The notes under the pieces were generated by a model that was not told the DNA's origin, made no database searches, and was given only the letters and a program-made list of their open reading frames with translations. Positions 1-8,922 of a stretch of DNA of 64,000 nt are shown piece after piece. The stretch's first letter is position 1; each line of letters begins with the position of its first letter. The DNA lies in contig NZ_JAPMLT010000004.1 of the NCBI RefSeq assembly GCF_026410385.1, positions 1-64,000 on the forward strand. The letters are read 5' to 3'. The translations under genes and the position numbers were made by a program. The stretch comes from Tumebacillus lacus. Its GTDB lineage: Bacteria; Bacillota; Bacilli; Tumebacillales; Tumebacillaceae.

Positions 1-108
<108 letters not shown>

Positions 109-126
109 GTTTTGTTATTTCGGAAG

Positions 127-161
127 AAAGACCCGATCCATCGCGGATCGGGTCTTTTTTT
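127..161 (+). terminator. Intrinsic terminator of the rRNA operon
   Basis: A 13-bp perfect stem (127-139 with 145-157, core GACCCGATCC) around a 5-nt loop is followed by a T run. It lies directly after the 5S RNA. Confidence 0.9.
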
Positions 162-224
162 AGGATTGATCCCCCCTTCCTATCACATACTACTAAGGAC
201 TCTTCACAAAAAGGGGGAGATCTG

Positions 225-959
225 ATGAACAAAGTCGTGCTCAAACCCGAACTGCGTACTCAGGGTGGCGAAACGGTCAGCATTTATCTCAACGAAGATT
301 GGGCCGGTGATCTGTACCTGGTGTACCGCGAAGGAGAGATCCTGACAGGCACCATCCAGATCGACACCCAGAAGGTCTCCGAAAACCAACTCGACGTCGT
401 GGAAGAAGAAGTCCGCACCTACATCGAACACCTCAACTCCGCATTGGGCGTCCAAGACAGCTCCGTCGTCATGATGTACGGCGACATCAGCAGCGTCGTC
501 GAAATGGAGCCGTTTGATGCCTCTGTGGAGATCGAAGAAGAGGACCTGCTGATGGCGGACGAAGACGAGACGATCTACATGGAGGAAGAAGACGACTTCG
601 AAGCGTACGATGTGGAGGAAGACTTCGAAGGCGGCTACGCGGCGGCGTACGTCACCGATGACGACGTATACGGGGAAGACGAACACCACCTCTCCGTCGT
701 CTACGAAAACGGTGAGCACACCAAATACCACCTCCATGACGCAGACCACGCAACAATCGGCGTAGTCGCGGTAGACGAGATCGGCAACAACGTCTCGGGC
801 CGTGTGGAGTTTTGGAAAGAGCCGAGCGAAGATGAGACCAGCGACGTCGCACGCATGTTGGCACGGACTTTCAACGATTCGCCGAAACTGAGCTTCACCA
901 TGAATTATGAAGACCAGCATATCGGAGACATGCACATGGAACATCAAGATCTCTACTAA
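225..959 (+). CDS. Acidic protein of unknown function
   Basis: A 244-residue protein that I do not recognise. ATG 225 has a strong Shine-Dalgarno (AAGGGGGAG) 6 bases upstream. No signal peptide or membrane segment is visible. The N-terminal 100 residues look folded (mixed hydrophobic, possible beta-alpha). Residues about 100-165 are extremely rich in Asp and Glu (EEEDLL, MEEEDDFE, DDDVYGEDE). The C-terminal part returns to a normal composition. The gene is monocistronic, between the rRNA terminator and its own terminator. The acidic middle could bind cations or basic proteins, but that is speculation. Confidence 0.8.
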   Translation: MNKVVLKPELRTQGGETVSIYLNEDWAGDLYLVYREGEILTGTIQIDTQKVSENQLDVVEEEVRTYIEHLNSALGVQDSSVVMMYGDISSVVEMEPFDASVEIEEEDLLMADEDETIYMEEEDDFEAYDVEEDFEGGYAAAYVTDDDVYGEDEHHLSVVYENGEHTKYHLHDADHATIGVVAVDEIGNNVSGRVEFWKEPSEDETSDVARMLARTFNDSPKLSFTMNYEDQHIGDMHMEHQDLY

Positions 960-970
960 GCCTCATCCTA

Positions 971-998
971 GACCCTTCCCAAGCGGAAGGGTTTTTTT
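971..998 (+). terminator. Intrinsic terminator after the acidic protein gene
   Basis: Stem ACCCTTCC (972-979) pairs with GGAAGGGT (985-992) and is followed by seven Ts. Confidence 0.85.
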
Positions 999-1009
999 AA
1001 ACACACAAA

Positions 1010-1034
1010 GAAAAACCCCGCCACAAGGCGGGGT
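1010..1034 (-). terminator. Intrinsic terminator of the YhcN-like gene
   Basis: Stem ACCCCGCC (1015-1022) pairs with GGCGGGGT (1027-1034). Read on the minus strand it ends in a T run, just past the stop codon of the lipoprotein gene. Confidence 0.85.
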
Positions 1035-1046
1035 CCCAAACACAAT

Positions 1047-2213
1047 CTAACGAGCAGCCGGGAACACTCGACGCAACGCATCCATCAAGTCATTCCCCGC
1101 ACCGGTCGCACGACCTTGCACCGAGTCGTTCGTATAAGCGCCCATCCGATCAAACAACTGCGGGTTGGCCGACACATAAACATTTTGGATCGACGGGTTG
1201 GCTTGACGGATCGCCGTCGCAACACGCGTCTTCATGCCGCCGGAGACAGCATGGTCCATGTTCGCATTGAAAATACCGGCGTTGTTGTTCGAGGTGTTTT
1301 GCCCAGCGGTCGAATACTGGTTGCCAGCACCGCCCGTGTAGCGGTTGACCGTCCCTTGACGGCCTGCGTTCGCACCCCCGGCCAGACCATTGATTCCGAT
1401 GTTGTTCGGGATCACCGGAGTCGAGATGTTGTTCCCCGGCGTAGTCATGGAGTTTGCGTAGTTGCGATTGTTCGTCGTAGCGCCCGGCGTTGTGCCCGAA
1501 GTACCGGACGTCGAGCCGTAAGAACCGGCAGTATTGCCAGTGCCGGTCGTGCCCGGCGAGCCGTACGAGTACCCTTGTACGTTCGCATTGCCGGTCGGCG
1601 AACCGGTCGCCCCGTTCATCGCGCCGCCCACCGCGTTGCGCAGCGTCACGTTCGGACGGTTGTTGCCGTTGGTGGTGTTCATGCGCGGACGGTCGTTACC
1701 GGTCGCATTGACGTTCGGACCCGGCGTGGTGTCGCGAGTCGTGTCGTCAAAGCGAGTGTTGATTCCGACGTACGCCGTGTTGCCAACCACCAGCACCTTC
1801 GCATCGCGAACGCCCGGGATCGCTTCGACCTTCGACTCGAGCGCGGTGTCGTTGCGCAGATTGCGGCCGTTCGTGTCCGGGCCGATGTTGTCGCGAACCC
1901 CGAGACGGTCCTTGTCGCGGGTGTTGCCGTTGCCCATCACGCCCGGTCGGCGGTCCGGGCCGATTCGGTCGATCACACCGAGACGGTCTTCGTCGTACGC
2001 AGCACCGCGGTCCGGCCCGATGTCGTCCGCCACGCCAAGTCGGTCGCGGTCAACCGTGTTGATCCCGATGTTGCCGCCCTGTACACGACCGCCCTGCGTC
2101 GTGTCGTACGTGTCAGCCCGGTTGTCAGGAGCCGGCGAAGCGTTCGGCGTGCAGCCGGCCAGCAGAGAAGAAGACAGCAAGAGAACCCCAGCAAGTGCGG
2201 ACAAATGTTTCAT
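1047..2213 (-). CDS. YhcN/YlaJ-type sporulation lipoprotein with Asn/Gly/Thr-rich linker
   Basis: A 388-residue lipoprotein with signal peptide and lipobox LLAGC (lipidated Cys21). Residues 121-155 carry the YhcN/YlaJ signature (ESKVEAIPGVRDAKVLVVGN followed by TAYVGI), and the C-terminal end (TRVATAIRQANPSIQNVYVS) is also family-like. YhcN is an inner spore membrane lipoprotein in B. subtilis. Between the lipobox and the domain there are three copies of DRLGV-(5 residues)-GPD at 57-69, 76-88 and 102-114. A low-complexity Asn/Gly/Thr stretch of over 100 residues splits the domain, making it about twice the usual family length. GAGGAGG supports the start. Function is inferred from family. Confidence 0.8.
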   Translation of the reverse strand: MKHLSALAGVLLLSSSLLAGCTPNASPAPDNRADTYDTTQGGRVQGGNIGINTVDRDRLGVADDIGPDRGAAYDEDRLGVIDRIGPDRRPGVMGNGNTRDKDRLGVRDNIGPDTNGRNLRNDTALESKVEAIPGVRDAKVLVVGNTAYVGINTRFDDTTRDTTPGPNVNATGNDRPRMNTTNGNNRPNVTLRNAVGGAMNGATGSPTGNANVQGYSYGSPGTTGTGNTAGSYGSTSGTSGTTPGATTNNRNYANSMTTPGNNISTPVIPNNIGINGLAGGANAGRQGTVNRYTGGAGNQYSTAGQNTSNNNAGIFNANMDHAVSGGMKTRVATAIRQANPSIQNVYVSANPQLFDRMGAYTNDSVQGRATGAGNDLMDALRRVFPAAR

Positions 2214-2354
2214 GCGTCAGCCTCCTCAGCAAGGTAAATTTGGATTGAGAATACGATCAACCCGCTGTTAGTGTCACCGGGGGATCAGGGTGCTACACCG
2301 GGCAATCTTTGGTTGTCTGCAATCGCATACAAAAATTGCCGTATATTTTAGGGA

Positions 2355-2384
2355 TTGACGATCCTTGTCAACAGCGTGTATACT
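2355..2384 (+). promoter_or_regulatory. Sigma-A promoter of the metNIQ operon
   Basis: TTGACG (2355-2360), an 18-bp spacer and TATACT (2379-2384), placed about 30 bp before the S-box leader. Confidence 0.7.
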
Positions 2385-2412
2385 CCAAGTTGTAAACACA
2401 ACTTCATATTTT

Positions 2413-2579
2413 CTCTTATCCAGAGAGGTGGAGGGTCTGGCCCTATGAAACCCGGCAACCGTCACGGCGTTAAGAAACCGTGAAATGGTGCCAATTCCTG
2501 CGAAACGATCTTGTTTCGACAGATGAGAGACATGAACGGTAACCGTGATGTGTCCTTCTATGTCGAAGGACACTTTTTT
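2413..2579 (+). promoter_or_regulatory. SAM-I (S-box) riboswitch with terminator
   Basis: S-box landmarks appear in order: CTCTTATCCAGAGAGGTGGA, GGCCCTATGAAACCCGGCAA, GGTGCCAATTCCTGC and a closing GATGAGAG arm. A terminator hairpin (GTGTCCTTC 2550-2558 with GAAGGACAC 2565-2573, then six Ts) follows. S-boxes terminate transcription when S-adenosylmethionine is bound. Its position ahead of a methionine importer fits. Confidence 0.95.
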
Positions 2580-2608
2580 ATTTTCCAAGAAGGAGGGAGA
2601 TCCGCCAC

Positions 2609-3640
2609 ATGATCCACTTGCAAAACTTGCAAAAAGAATACATTGTCAACAAAAAGTCGGTTCCTGCTCTCAAGCAGATCGACTTGACCATAGAAAAAGG
2701 CCAAATCTTCGGCATCATCGGCCACAGCGGCGCTGGCAAATCGACATTGATCCGCTGTATCAACCTGCTAGAAGAACCAACGCAAGGTTCTGTGATCGTC
2801 GACGGCGTCGACCTGACCCGACTCAGCAAAAAGGCGTTGCAAGAAGAGCGTCGCCACATCGGCATGATCTTCCAACACTTCAACCTGCTGTCGTCCGCGA
2901 CGATCTTTGAAAACATCGCCTTCCCGCTGCGGCTGGCTAAGAAAGACAAAGGGGAGATCGACCGCAAAGTGACCGAATTGCTCGAACTGGTCGGCCTCAC
3001 CGAACACCGCAACAAATACCCGGCTCAGCTCTCCGGCGGTCAAAAGCAGCGCGTCGGCATCGCCCGCGCCCTTGCGAACGATCCGAAAGTTTTGCTCTGT
3101 GACGAAGCGACATCGGCGCTCGATCCGATGACCACCCAGTCGATCCTCAAACTGCTGGCCGACATCAACAAGAAACTCGGACTGACCATCGTCCTGATCA
3201 CCCATGAGATGCAGGTTATCCGTGACATCTGCGACCGGGTCGCAGTCATCGACGGCGGCTATATCGTCGAGGACGGCCCGGTGGCGGAAGTGTTCCTCAG
3301 CCCGCAGCAGCCGATCACCAAGGAGTTTGTGGCTCAGGTCAGCGACTTTGAGATCCCGGCCGAACTGCTCGCCTCCTATGGTCGCATGGCGACGGATGAA
3401 CGCGCGAACCACCGCGTCGTGCAAGTCTCCTTCCTCGGCGACACCACGTTCCAGCCGCTGATGTTTGAGGTGCTGCACAGCGAAGACCTCACCTTCAACA
3501 TCCTGCATGGCACGATCTCCCGGATGAAAGACACACCGTACGGCCGACTCGTGATCGAACTGCAAGGGGACAAGGCGGTACTCGACCGCTCGGTGGAACT
3601 GTTCCGCGAGCGCGGACTCGATGTGGAGGTGATGTTGTAA
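2609..3640 (+). CDS. metN: Methionine ABC transporter ATP-binding protein MetN
   Basis: A 343-residue ATPase of the D/L-methionine importer. It has Walker A GHSGAGKST (residues 38-46), Q-loop (IFQHFN), signature LSGGQKQR, Walker B VLLCDEAT and the H-loop ITHEM. The last 90 residues form a NIL domain, which in MetN binds methionine and inhibits transport. The start has an AAGGAGGGA ribosome site at 2589-2597. It is the first gene of metN-metI-metQ, is controlled by the S-box, and metI begins one base after its stop. Confidence 0.97.
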   Translation: MIHLQNLQKEYIVNKKSVPALKQIDLTIEKGQIFGIIGHSGAGKSTLIRCINLLEEPTQGSVIVDGVDLTRLSKKALQEERRHIGMIFQHFNLLSSATIFENIAFPLRLAKKDKGEIDRKVTELLELVGLTEHRNKYPAQLSGGQKQRVGIARALANDPKVLLCDEATSALDPMTTQSILKLLADINKKLGLTIVLITHEMQVIRDICDRVAVIDGGYIVEDGPVAEVFLSPQQPITKEFVAQVSDFEIPAELLASYGRMATDERANHRVVQVSFLGDTTFQPLMFEVLHSEDLTFNILHGTISRMKDTPYGRLVIELQGDKAVLDRSVELFRERGLDVEVML

Positions 3641-3641
3641 G

Positions 3642-4310
3642 ATGCTCAGCGAACTGCTTGTAAACGTCGATCCGAAGGAACTGTGGCGCACATTTGGCGA
3701 GACGATCTACATGGTCGGCTTCTCTACGCTGTTCACAGCCCTGCTGGGGTTGCCGCTCGGCATCCTCGTCGTCCTCACTTCGCCGGGTCACCTGTTGCAA
3801 AACAGACCGGTCTATCAGGTGCTCAGTGTCATCATCAATATCTTCCGCTCGCTCCCGTTCGTGATCTTGATGATCATGATCCTCCCGTTCACGAAATTCC
3901 TCGTCGGCACCTCGCTTGGCGTCGAAGCGGCCATTCCGCCGCTGGTGATCGGCTCCGCGCCCTTCTTGGCCCGCCTCGTCGAAGTGGCACTGCGGGAAGT
4001 GGACCGCGGCGTGATCGAGATGTCGCAATCGATGGGAGCTTCCACGTGGCAGATCATCACCCGCGTCTTATTGCCGGAAGCACGTCCGGCGATCATTGCC
4101 GGGATCACGATCACCACAGTCGGTCTGGTCGGCTACTCGGCGATGGCCGGTATCTTGGGTGCCGGCGGCCTCGGGGACCTGGCGATCCGCTACGGGTACC
4201 AGCGCTTCCAAACGGACGTGATGATCGTCACAGTCGTCATCATCGTCGGGCTTGTGCAAGTCATTCAGATGGTCGGTGACCGACTGGTCCTGCACTTCAC
4301 TCGCAAATAA
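3642..4310 (+). CDS. metI: Methionine ABC transporter permease MetI
   Basis: A 222-residue inner-membrane permease with five or six hydrophobic segments and the MetI EAA-loop region (EMSQSMGASTWQIITRVLLP). Length and sequence are normal for the family. The start lies one base past metN, which suggests translational coupling. It forms the membrane channel of the importer with MetN and MetQ. Confidence 0.96.
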   Translation: MLSELLVNVDPKELWRTFGETIYMVGFSTLFTALLGLPLGILVVLTSPGHLLQNRPVYQVLSVIINIFRSLPFVILMIMILPFTKFLVGTSLGVEAAIPPLVIGSAPFLARLVEVALREVDRGVIEMSQSMGASTWQIITRVLLPEARPAIIAGITITTVGLVGYSAMAGILGAGGLGDLAIRYGYQRFQTDVMIVTVVIIVGLVQVIQMVGDRLVLHFTRK

Positions 4311-4355
4311 TAAAAATTACCCAAATCTCCTCACTAGGAAAGGAAGTATGAACTC

Positions 4356-5180
4356 ATGAAAAAATTGCTCATCGGCGCGATGGCGCTCCTGCTGTCCACC
4401 TCCCTCGTTGCATGCGGTTCCAAAACGGAAACGGCAACTCCGACCGGCGCAAACGGCGAAGTTGTGACCCTGAAAGTCGGCGCGACTCCGGTCCCGCATG
4501 AAGAAGTACTCAAATTTATCGCTCCGACCTTGGAGAAAGACGGCGTCAAGTTGGAGATCATTCCGTTCAACGACTATGTGCAACCGAACATCCAACTGAA
4601 CGACGGTCAACTGCACGCAAACTATTTCCAACACATCCCGTACCTGGAGAGCTTCTCCGCCGAGCACAAACTCGACCTGACCCAGATCGCAAAAGTACAC
4701 ATCGAGCCGATCGGCGCGTACTCGCAAAAACATAAAAAGAAAGAAGATCTTCCGGACGGTGCAACCGTCGCGATCCCGAACAACCCGGCAGATGCAGGCC
4801 GCGTCCTGGCACTGCTCGCGAAGCAAGAGCTGATCAAGCTCAAAGACGGCGTCGGCGTCAAAGGCACGGTAAAAGACATCACCGAGAATAAGAAAAACCT
4901 GGTCTTCAAAGAGATGGAAGCTGCGATGATGCCGCGCGTCCTCGGCGATGTCGACCTCGCGCTGATCAACACCAACTACGCGCTGGAAGCAAAGCTCGTC
5001 CCGACCAAAGACGCTCTGTTCATCGAAGACAAAGAGTCCCCGTACGTCAACGTCCTCGCGGTTCGCACCAAGGACAAAGACAACGCAGCTCTGCAAAAGC
5101 TGGCAAAAGCGCTGAACTCTCCGGAAGTGAAGAAATACATCGAAGAGCAATACAAAGGCTCTGTCGTTCCGGCGTTCTAA
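4356..5180 (+). CDS. metQ: Methionine-binding lipoprotein MetQ
   Basis: A 274-residue NlpA/MetQ-family solute-binding lipoprotein. It has a signal peptide with lipobox LVAC (Cys at about residue 20), then typical MetQ stretches (KVGATPVPHEEVLKF, FNDYVQPNIQLNDGQLHANY, HIPYLE, IPNNPADAGRVLALL). It should capture methionine outside the membrane for MetNI. It is the last gene of the S-box operon and is followed by a strong terminator. AGGAAAGGAAG precedes the start. Confidence 0.96.
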   Translation: MKKLLIGAMALLLSTSLVACGSKTETATPTGANGEVVTLKVGATPVPHEEVLKFIAPTLEKDGVKLEIIPFNDYVQPNIQLNDGQLHANYFQHIPYLESFSAEHKLDLTQIAKVHIEPIGAYSQKHKKKEDLPDGATVAIPNNPADAGRVLALLAKQELIKLKDGVGVKGTVKDITENKKNLVFKEMEAAMMPRVLGDVDLALINTNYALEAKLVPTKDALFIEDKESPYVNVLAVRTKDKDNAALQKLAKALNSPEVKKYIEEQYKGSVVPAF

Positions 5181-5198
5181 TTGAATGTTGCAACACGC

Positions 5199-5232
5199 AA
5201 AAAGGTTCCCGTGACAGGGAACCTTTTTCTTT
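5199..5232 (+). terminator. Intrinsic terminator of metNIQ
   Basis: Stem AAAGGTTCCC (5201-5210) pairs with GGGAACCTTT (5217-5226), followed by a T-rich tail. Confidence 0.9.
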
Positions 5233-5268
5233 TTACAATAGAAGGAAAAGAGGATGGAGGCGAACGAT

Positions 5269-6057
5269 ATGGATCTGCAATTGCAAGGCAAGGCCGTGCT
5301 GGTGATGGCGGCGAGCAAAGGGCTTGGTCGCGCGGTGGCGACCGAATTTTCCCGGGAAGGAGCGCGGGTGATGATCGCCTCGCGCAGCAGCGAGCGGCTG
5401 GAACAAACGGCGGCAGAGATTCGGTCGCTGACCGGCGGAGAGGTGGAGGTCTGCGCAGCCGATGTGTCTAAGAAAGAAGATCTCGTCCTGCTCTTTGAAC
5501 GATTGAAAGAACGGTTTGGCGGGCTCGATGTGCTGGTCACAAACGCAGGCGGCCCGCCGGTGGGCAAATTTGACGATCTGTCTGACGAGCAATGGGAGCA
5601 GGCGTTCCATAGCAACCTGCTCAGCGTCGTGCGCACGATCCGCGGGGCGTTGCCGCTGCTGCGGGCAAACGGAGGCGGACGCATCTTGAATATCGCGTCG
5701 ACGTCGGTGAAACAACCGATTGAAGGACTGTTGCTGTCCAATACGTTCCGGGCGGGCATTTTGGGATTGGCGAAGAGCTTGGCGACAGAACTGGCACCGG
5801 ACAACATTTTGATCAATACGATTGCGCCGGGTCGCATCGCCACCGATCGCGTGCGCGAACTCGACGAGCAGCGGGCGGGGGCGATCGGTAGCACCCTGGA
5901 AGCGGTGCGCGAGGGGCATGAGAAAAACATCCCGCTCGGCCGCTATGGAACGCCGGAGGAGTTTGCCCGGATGGTCGTCTTCATGGGCTCCGGGGCCAAT
6001 TCGTACGTCACCGGGTCGGCGGTATTGGTAGACGGCGGTATGGTGCGGGCGTTGTAA
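5269..6057 (+). CDS. Divergent short-chain dehydrogenase/reductase lacking the catalytic Tyr
   Basis: A 262-residue SDR with a Rossmann fold. The dinucleotide motif is divergent (AASKGLG in place of TGxxxGxG), followed by TNAGGPP and a C-terminal VTGSAVLVDGG. At the active site the expected YxxxK aligns with S-N-T-F-R, so both catalytic Tyr and Lys are replaced. This matches the FabG-like SDR subgroup known for imperfect cofactor and catalytic motifs. Substrate unknown. ATG 5269 is preferred because GGAGG (5256-5260) lies 8 bases upstream; ATG 5254 in frame is an alternative. Confidence 0.85.
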   Translation: MDLQLQGKAVLVMAASKGLGRAVATEFSREGARVMIASRSSERLEQTAAEIRSLTGGEVEVCAADVSKKEDLVLLFERLKERFGGLDVLVTNAGGPPVGKFDDLSDEQWEQAFHSNLLSVVRTIRGALPLLRANGGGRILNIASTSVKQPIEGLLLSNTFRAGILGLAKSLATELAPDNILINTIAPGRIATDRVRELDEQRAGAIGSTLEAVREGHEKNIPLGRYGTPEEFARMVVFMGSGANSYVTGSAVLVDGGMVRAL

Positions 6058-6065
6058 GTGTATAG

Positions 6066-6105
6066 AAAAAAACCGAGTCCTTTTTCGCAGGACTCGGTTT
6101 TTTTA
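6066..6105. terminator. Bidirectional terminator between SDR and MFS genes
   Basis: Stem ACCGAGTCC (6072-6080) pairs with GGACTCGGT (6090-6098), flanked by an A run and a T run. It can serve both converging genes. Confidence 0.88.
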
Positions 6106-7350
6106 TGCGGGAATCGATGAGTCGAGTGGCTGATTCGACGGCTTCAACGCGCGGGCGATCAGTCGATGTTGAGCAAATCCGGCCACAAAGAGCAAGCCGG
6201 CGACGATGGTAAACCAATATGCCCCGCCGATGCTGCCAAAAGCAAACGCACCAATCACCGGGGCGAACGTGCCGGTCAGCGGCCAGGCGGAGTTGAAGAT
6301 TGCAAAGTAGCGGCCGCGCTGGTCGGCCGGGGCCATGATCGAGACGACTTTGTTGATCTGCGGGCCGTTGAGCATCTCCCCGAGCGTGAACAGGATCTCC
6401 GCGAAGAGCAACCACACGAACGTGGTGGACCACCCGTAGCCGATCGCTGTGCCCGTCAGAAGTAAGTAGGCGAGCAACACGACCCGGCGTACGGGGAAGC
6501 GGTCGGCATAGCGGGCGATCAGTAATTGGGTGGTTACGACGAGGATGCCGTTGATCGTCATCAAGGTGGCAAACGTGGTCAGATAGTCGTCAAAATTGGC
6601 TTTGAGATGCTGGGGCAAGATCGTCTCCACCTGCGAGTAGAGCAGGGTAAACGGAAGCATCGCCAGCGTCATCCCGAGCAGCAAGCGATGGTCCCGGAGC
6701 CGGAAGCGGGCCGGAGCGGGTGGACGGTCTGCCTTTGACATGCCGAAGCGGACGCGCTGTTCCTTTGGCAGCGTCTCCGGGATTTTGAAGAGGATCAGGA
6801 GGCTGTAGAGCAGGAACAGAACGGAGCAGGTGATGAAGGCGATGCCGGGATTGATCCGGTAGATGATGACGCCGACCAGCGGACCGCAGGCGGCTCCGAC
6901 ATTGAGGGCGGCGTGCATCAGGGCGAACACTTCGTGCCGGATGTTTTCCGGAACGACGTCGGTGATCTGCGCATTGGCAGCCGGGAAGAACAGAGCGCCG
7001 CCAATGCCGCCGATGACCGTCAGCGCGGCAAAAGCGGGGAGCGAATCGACAAACGCGTAACCGAAGATCGCGACCGCTTCCAGCATCAAGCCGGCGACCA
7101 TGATCGGTTTGCGGCCATACCGGTCGGCGACACCCCCTGCGTAGATCCCTGCGACAAGGCCGGTCAACGGTTGAAGGCCGACAATCAGCGCGGCGATGAC
7201 CAAGTTTTCGCCCAGGCGGTCGTACAGATAAAGAGCGAGAAACGGGCGGATCATAAATCCGCCGACAGTGGACAGTACGGTGCCCAGGACGCGTAGCCAG
7301 ATCAGACGATCATAGCGGTGGTAAAAGGCGAGCAGTTTGTTTATCAACAC
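6103..7350 (-). CDS. MFS transporter, probable drug/H+ antiporter
   Basis: A 415-residue major facilitator protein with about 12 hydrophobic segments. The cytoplasmic loop 2-3 motif reads GGVADRYGRKPIM, typical of DHA1-type multidrug efflux proteins, and a second-half counterpart is RYADRFPVRR. Substrate cannot be told from sequence. The start is a GTG (7348-7350) next to an in-frame TTG, preceded by AGAAGG. It stands alone, converging on the SDR gene. Confidence 0.88.
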   Translation of the reverse strand: MLINKLLAFYHRYDRLIWLRVLGTVLSTVGGFMIRPFLALYLYDRLGENLVIAALIVGLQPLTGLVAGIYAGGVADRYGRKPIMVAGLMLEAVAIFGYAFVDSLPAFAALTVIGGIGGALFFPAANAQITDVVPENIRHEVFALMHAALNVGAACGPLVGVIIYRINPGIAFITCSVLFLLYSLLILFKIPETLPKEQRVRFGMSKADRPPAPARFRLRDHRLLLGMTLAMLPFTLLYSQVETILPQHLKANFDDYLTTFATLMTINGILVVTTQLLIARYADRFPVRRVVLLAYLLLTGTAIGYGWSTTFVWLLFAEILFTLGEMLNGPQINKVVSIMAPADQRGRYFAIFNSAWPLTGTFAPVIGAFAFGSIGGAYWFTIVAGLLFVAGFAQHRLIARALKPSNQPLDSSIPA

Positions 7351-7497
7351 ATGACCTTCTTTCGGAATGAGACGTATGACTGCGTAATTTGTATGTGACC
7401 AGTATACAATCCTCCGCCCAATTTTGTCGATTCAATGGCACATGGAGTGCGGGCGCATATACTGCCAGTGATATTTGACCTAAGGAGGTTGACCGGG

Positions 7498-8823
7498 TTG
7501 AAAGCATATACCGTCCAAAAGGGTGATTCCCTTTGGAAGATCTCGAAAACGCACGGCGTTTCGCTCGAGTCGCTGATCGCTGCGAATCCGCAGATTGCCA
7601 ATCCCGATAAGATCGCGGTCGGACAACAGATCATGATCCCGACCGCCGGCAGCATGCCGACTTCGCCGGGTGCGCCGTCCGCACCGAGCGGGGTGCAAGC
7701 TCCCATTCCCACGCCGGTCGGCATGGTGCCGGGCGAAGACACAGCCAGCCAACCGTCACCCGACATGGCACCGGGGATGGCACCCGGTATGACCGACATG
7801 GATGACATCATCGATGAAACGCCGTCTGTTCAACCGACCCCTGCCGCAGCTGAAACGCTGCCTGCGCAGATTCCCGCTCCCCAACAGGCGTACCCTTCGG
7901 TGCCGAAGTGGGATGGCCTGTGGAAATACGTGGTGAAAAACGGCGACTCGATGTTTAAGATCGCCAAGCAAGTCGGCGTGACGCTCGATCATCTGAAAGC
8001 GGCCAACCCGCAGGTGCCGGACGCTGACAAGATCTATCCGGGCCAAGTGCTCAACGTGCCGTCGTCCGGCATGAAACTCAAAACGGCGTCTGCGCACAAA
8101 GAGGACGAAGCGGCCGCGCCGATCCAACAAGCCCCGATCACAGCCCCGATGCCGAGCATGCCGCAAATGCCGAGCATGATGCCGCCGATGCCGATGACCA
8201 AGGAGCAGATGACCGCACCGATGCAGCAAATGCCGATGACCAAGGAACAGATGACCGCGCCGATCCAGCAAGCTCCGATGACGAAAGAAGAGATGACCGC
8301 CCCGATCCTAAGCCCCAAGGAGATGGTAACGATGGAAAAACCGATGCCGATGCCGATGCCGCCGATGCCCATGCCGACGGCTCCCGCTCAGGTCTCGCCT
8401 GTCGAAATCAACGCAAACATCCAATACGCGCCGCATGAAAACATCGTCTATGCCCCGCAAACCCAGGTGCAACAAGTGCAGATGTCCGCGCCGCAACAAC
8501 AGGAACACCACCATCATGAAGAACACCATCATCATGAACAGCACCAACACCACATGCACCACGAGATGCACCACAACCCGCATCACATGCCGATGATGAT
8601 GATGTATCTGCCGGTCAAGATGAAGAAAAAAGGCTGCGGCAAGAAAAAACACAAATGCGGCCGTCCGAAACTGAAAGCGATGAAAATGAAGAGCCACGGC
8701 TGCGGTTGTCAACACAAACACCACCACCACCACATGGCCGCTCCGGATCTGCACCTGCACATGCAGCAAAAGATGACGCAGATGAGCCTGTATCCGAAAA
8801 CGTTCTACCGCGAAGAGGACTGA
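7498..8823 (+). CDS. SafA-like spore coat assembly protein, two LysM domains and a His/Cys-rich tail
   Basis: A 441-residue protein. LysM domain 1 covers residues 2-46 (YTVQKGDSLWKISKTHGVSL) and LysM 2 about 142-190 (YVVKNGDSMFKIAKQVGVTL). LysM binds peptidoglycan, and B. subtilis SafA uses it to localise the inner coat to spore cortex. A Met/Pro-rich region with repeated MTKEQMTAP follows (about 210-300), then a His-rich block (about 335-365) and a Lys/Cys/His tail (GCGKKKHKCG, HGCGCQHKHHHHH, about 376-412). TTG 7498 is chosen because AAGGAGGT (7482-7489) sits 8 bases before it. CATATACT at 7456-7463 resembles a mother-cell sigma -10, but no clear -35 is seen. Confidence 0.85.
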   Translation: MKAYTVQKGDSLWKISKTHGVSLESLIAANPQIANPDKIAVGQQIMIPTAGSMPTSPGAPSAPSGVQAPIPTPVGMVPGEDTASQPSPDMAPGMAPGMTDMDDIIDETPSVQPTPAAAETLPAQIPAPQQAYPSVPKWDGLWKYVVKNGDSMFKIAKQVGVTLDHLKAANPQVPDADKIYPGQVLNVPSSGMKLKTASAHKEDEAAAPIQQAPITAPMPSMPQMPSMMPPMPMTKEQMTAPMQQMPMTKEQMTAPIQQAPMTKEEMTAPILSPKEMVTMEKPMPMPMPPMPMPTAPAQVSPVEINANIQYAPHENIVYAPQTQVQQVQMSAPQQQEHHHHEEHHHHEQHQHHMHHEMHHNPHHMPMMMMYLPVKMKKKGCGKKKHKCGRPKLKAMKMKSHGCGCQHKHHHHHMAAPDLHLHMQQKMTQMSLYPKTFYREED

Positions 8824-8833
8824 GCAAGGACGG

Positions 8834-8865
8834 GGAGCCTTCCTAGAGTAAGGCTCCTCTTTTTA
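8834..8865 (+). terminator. Intrinsic terminator after the SafA-like gene
   Basis: Stem GGAGCCTT (8834-8841) pairs with AAGGCTCC (8850-8857), followed by TCTTTTT. Confidence 0.85.
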
Positions 8866-8922
8866 TATCATGGCGAGAGGGGGAGGGAGCCTGATGGGAC
8901 ACTGAATCTCTCGGACGACCTG

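Noticed and set aside
204-947. A 247-codon minus-strand frame opposite the acidic protein gene.
   Set aside because: Its His/Val/Phe-rich content mirrors the acidic codons on the plus strand, and the plus frame has the ribosome site and terminator.
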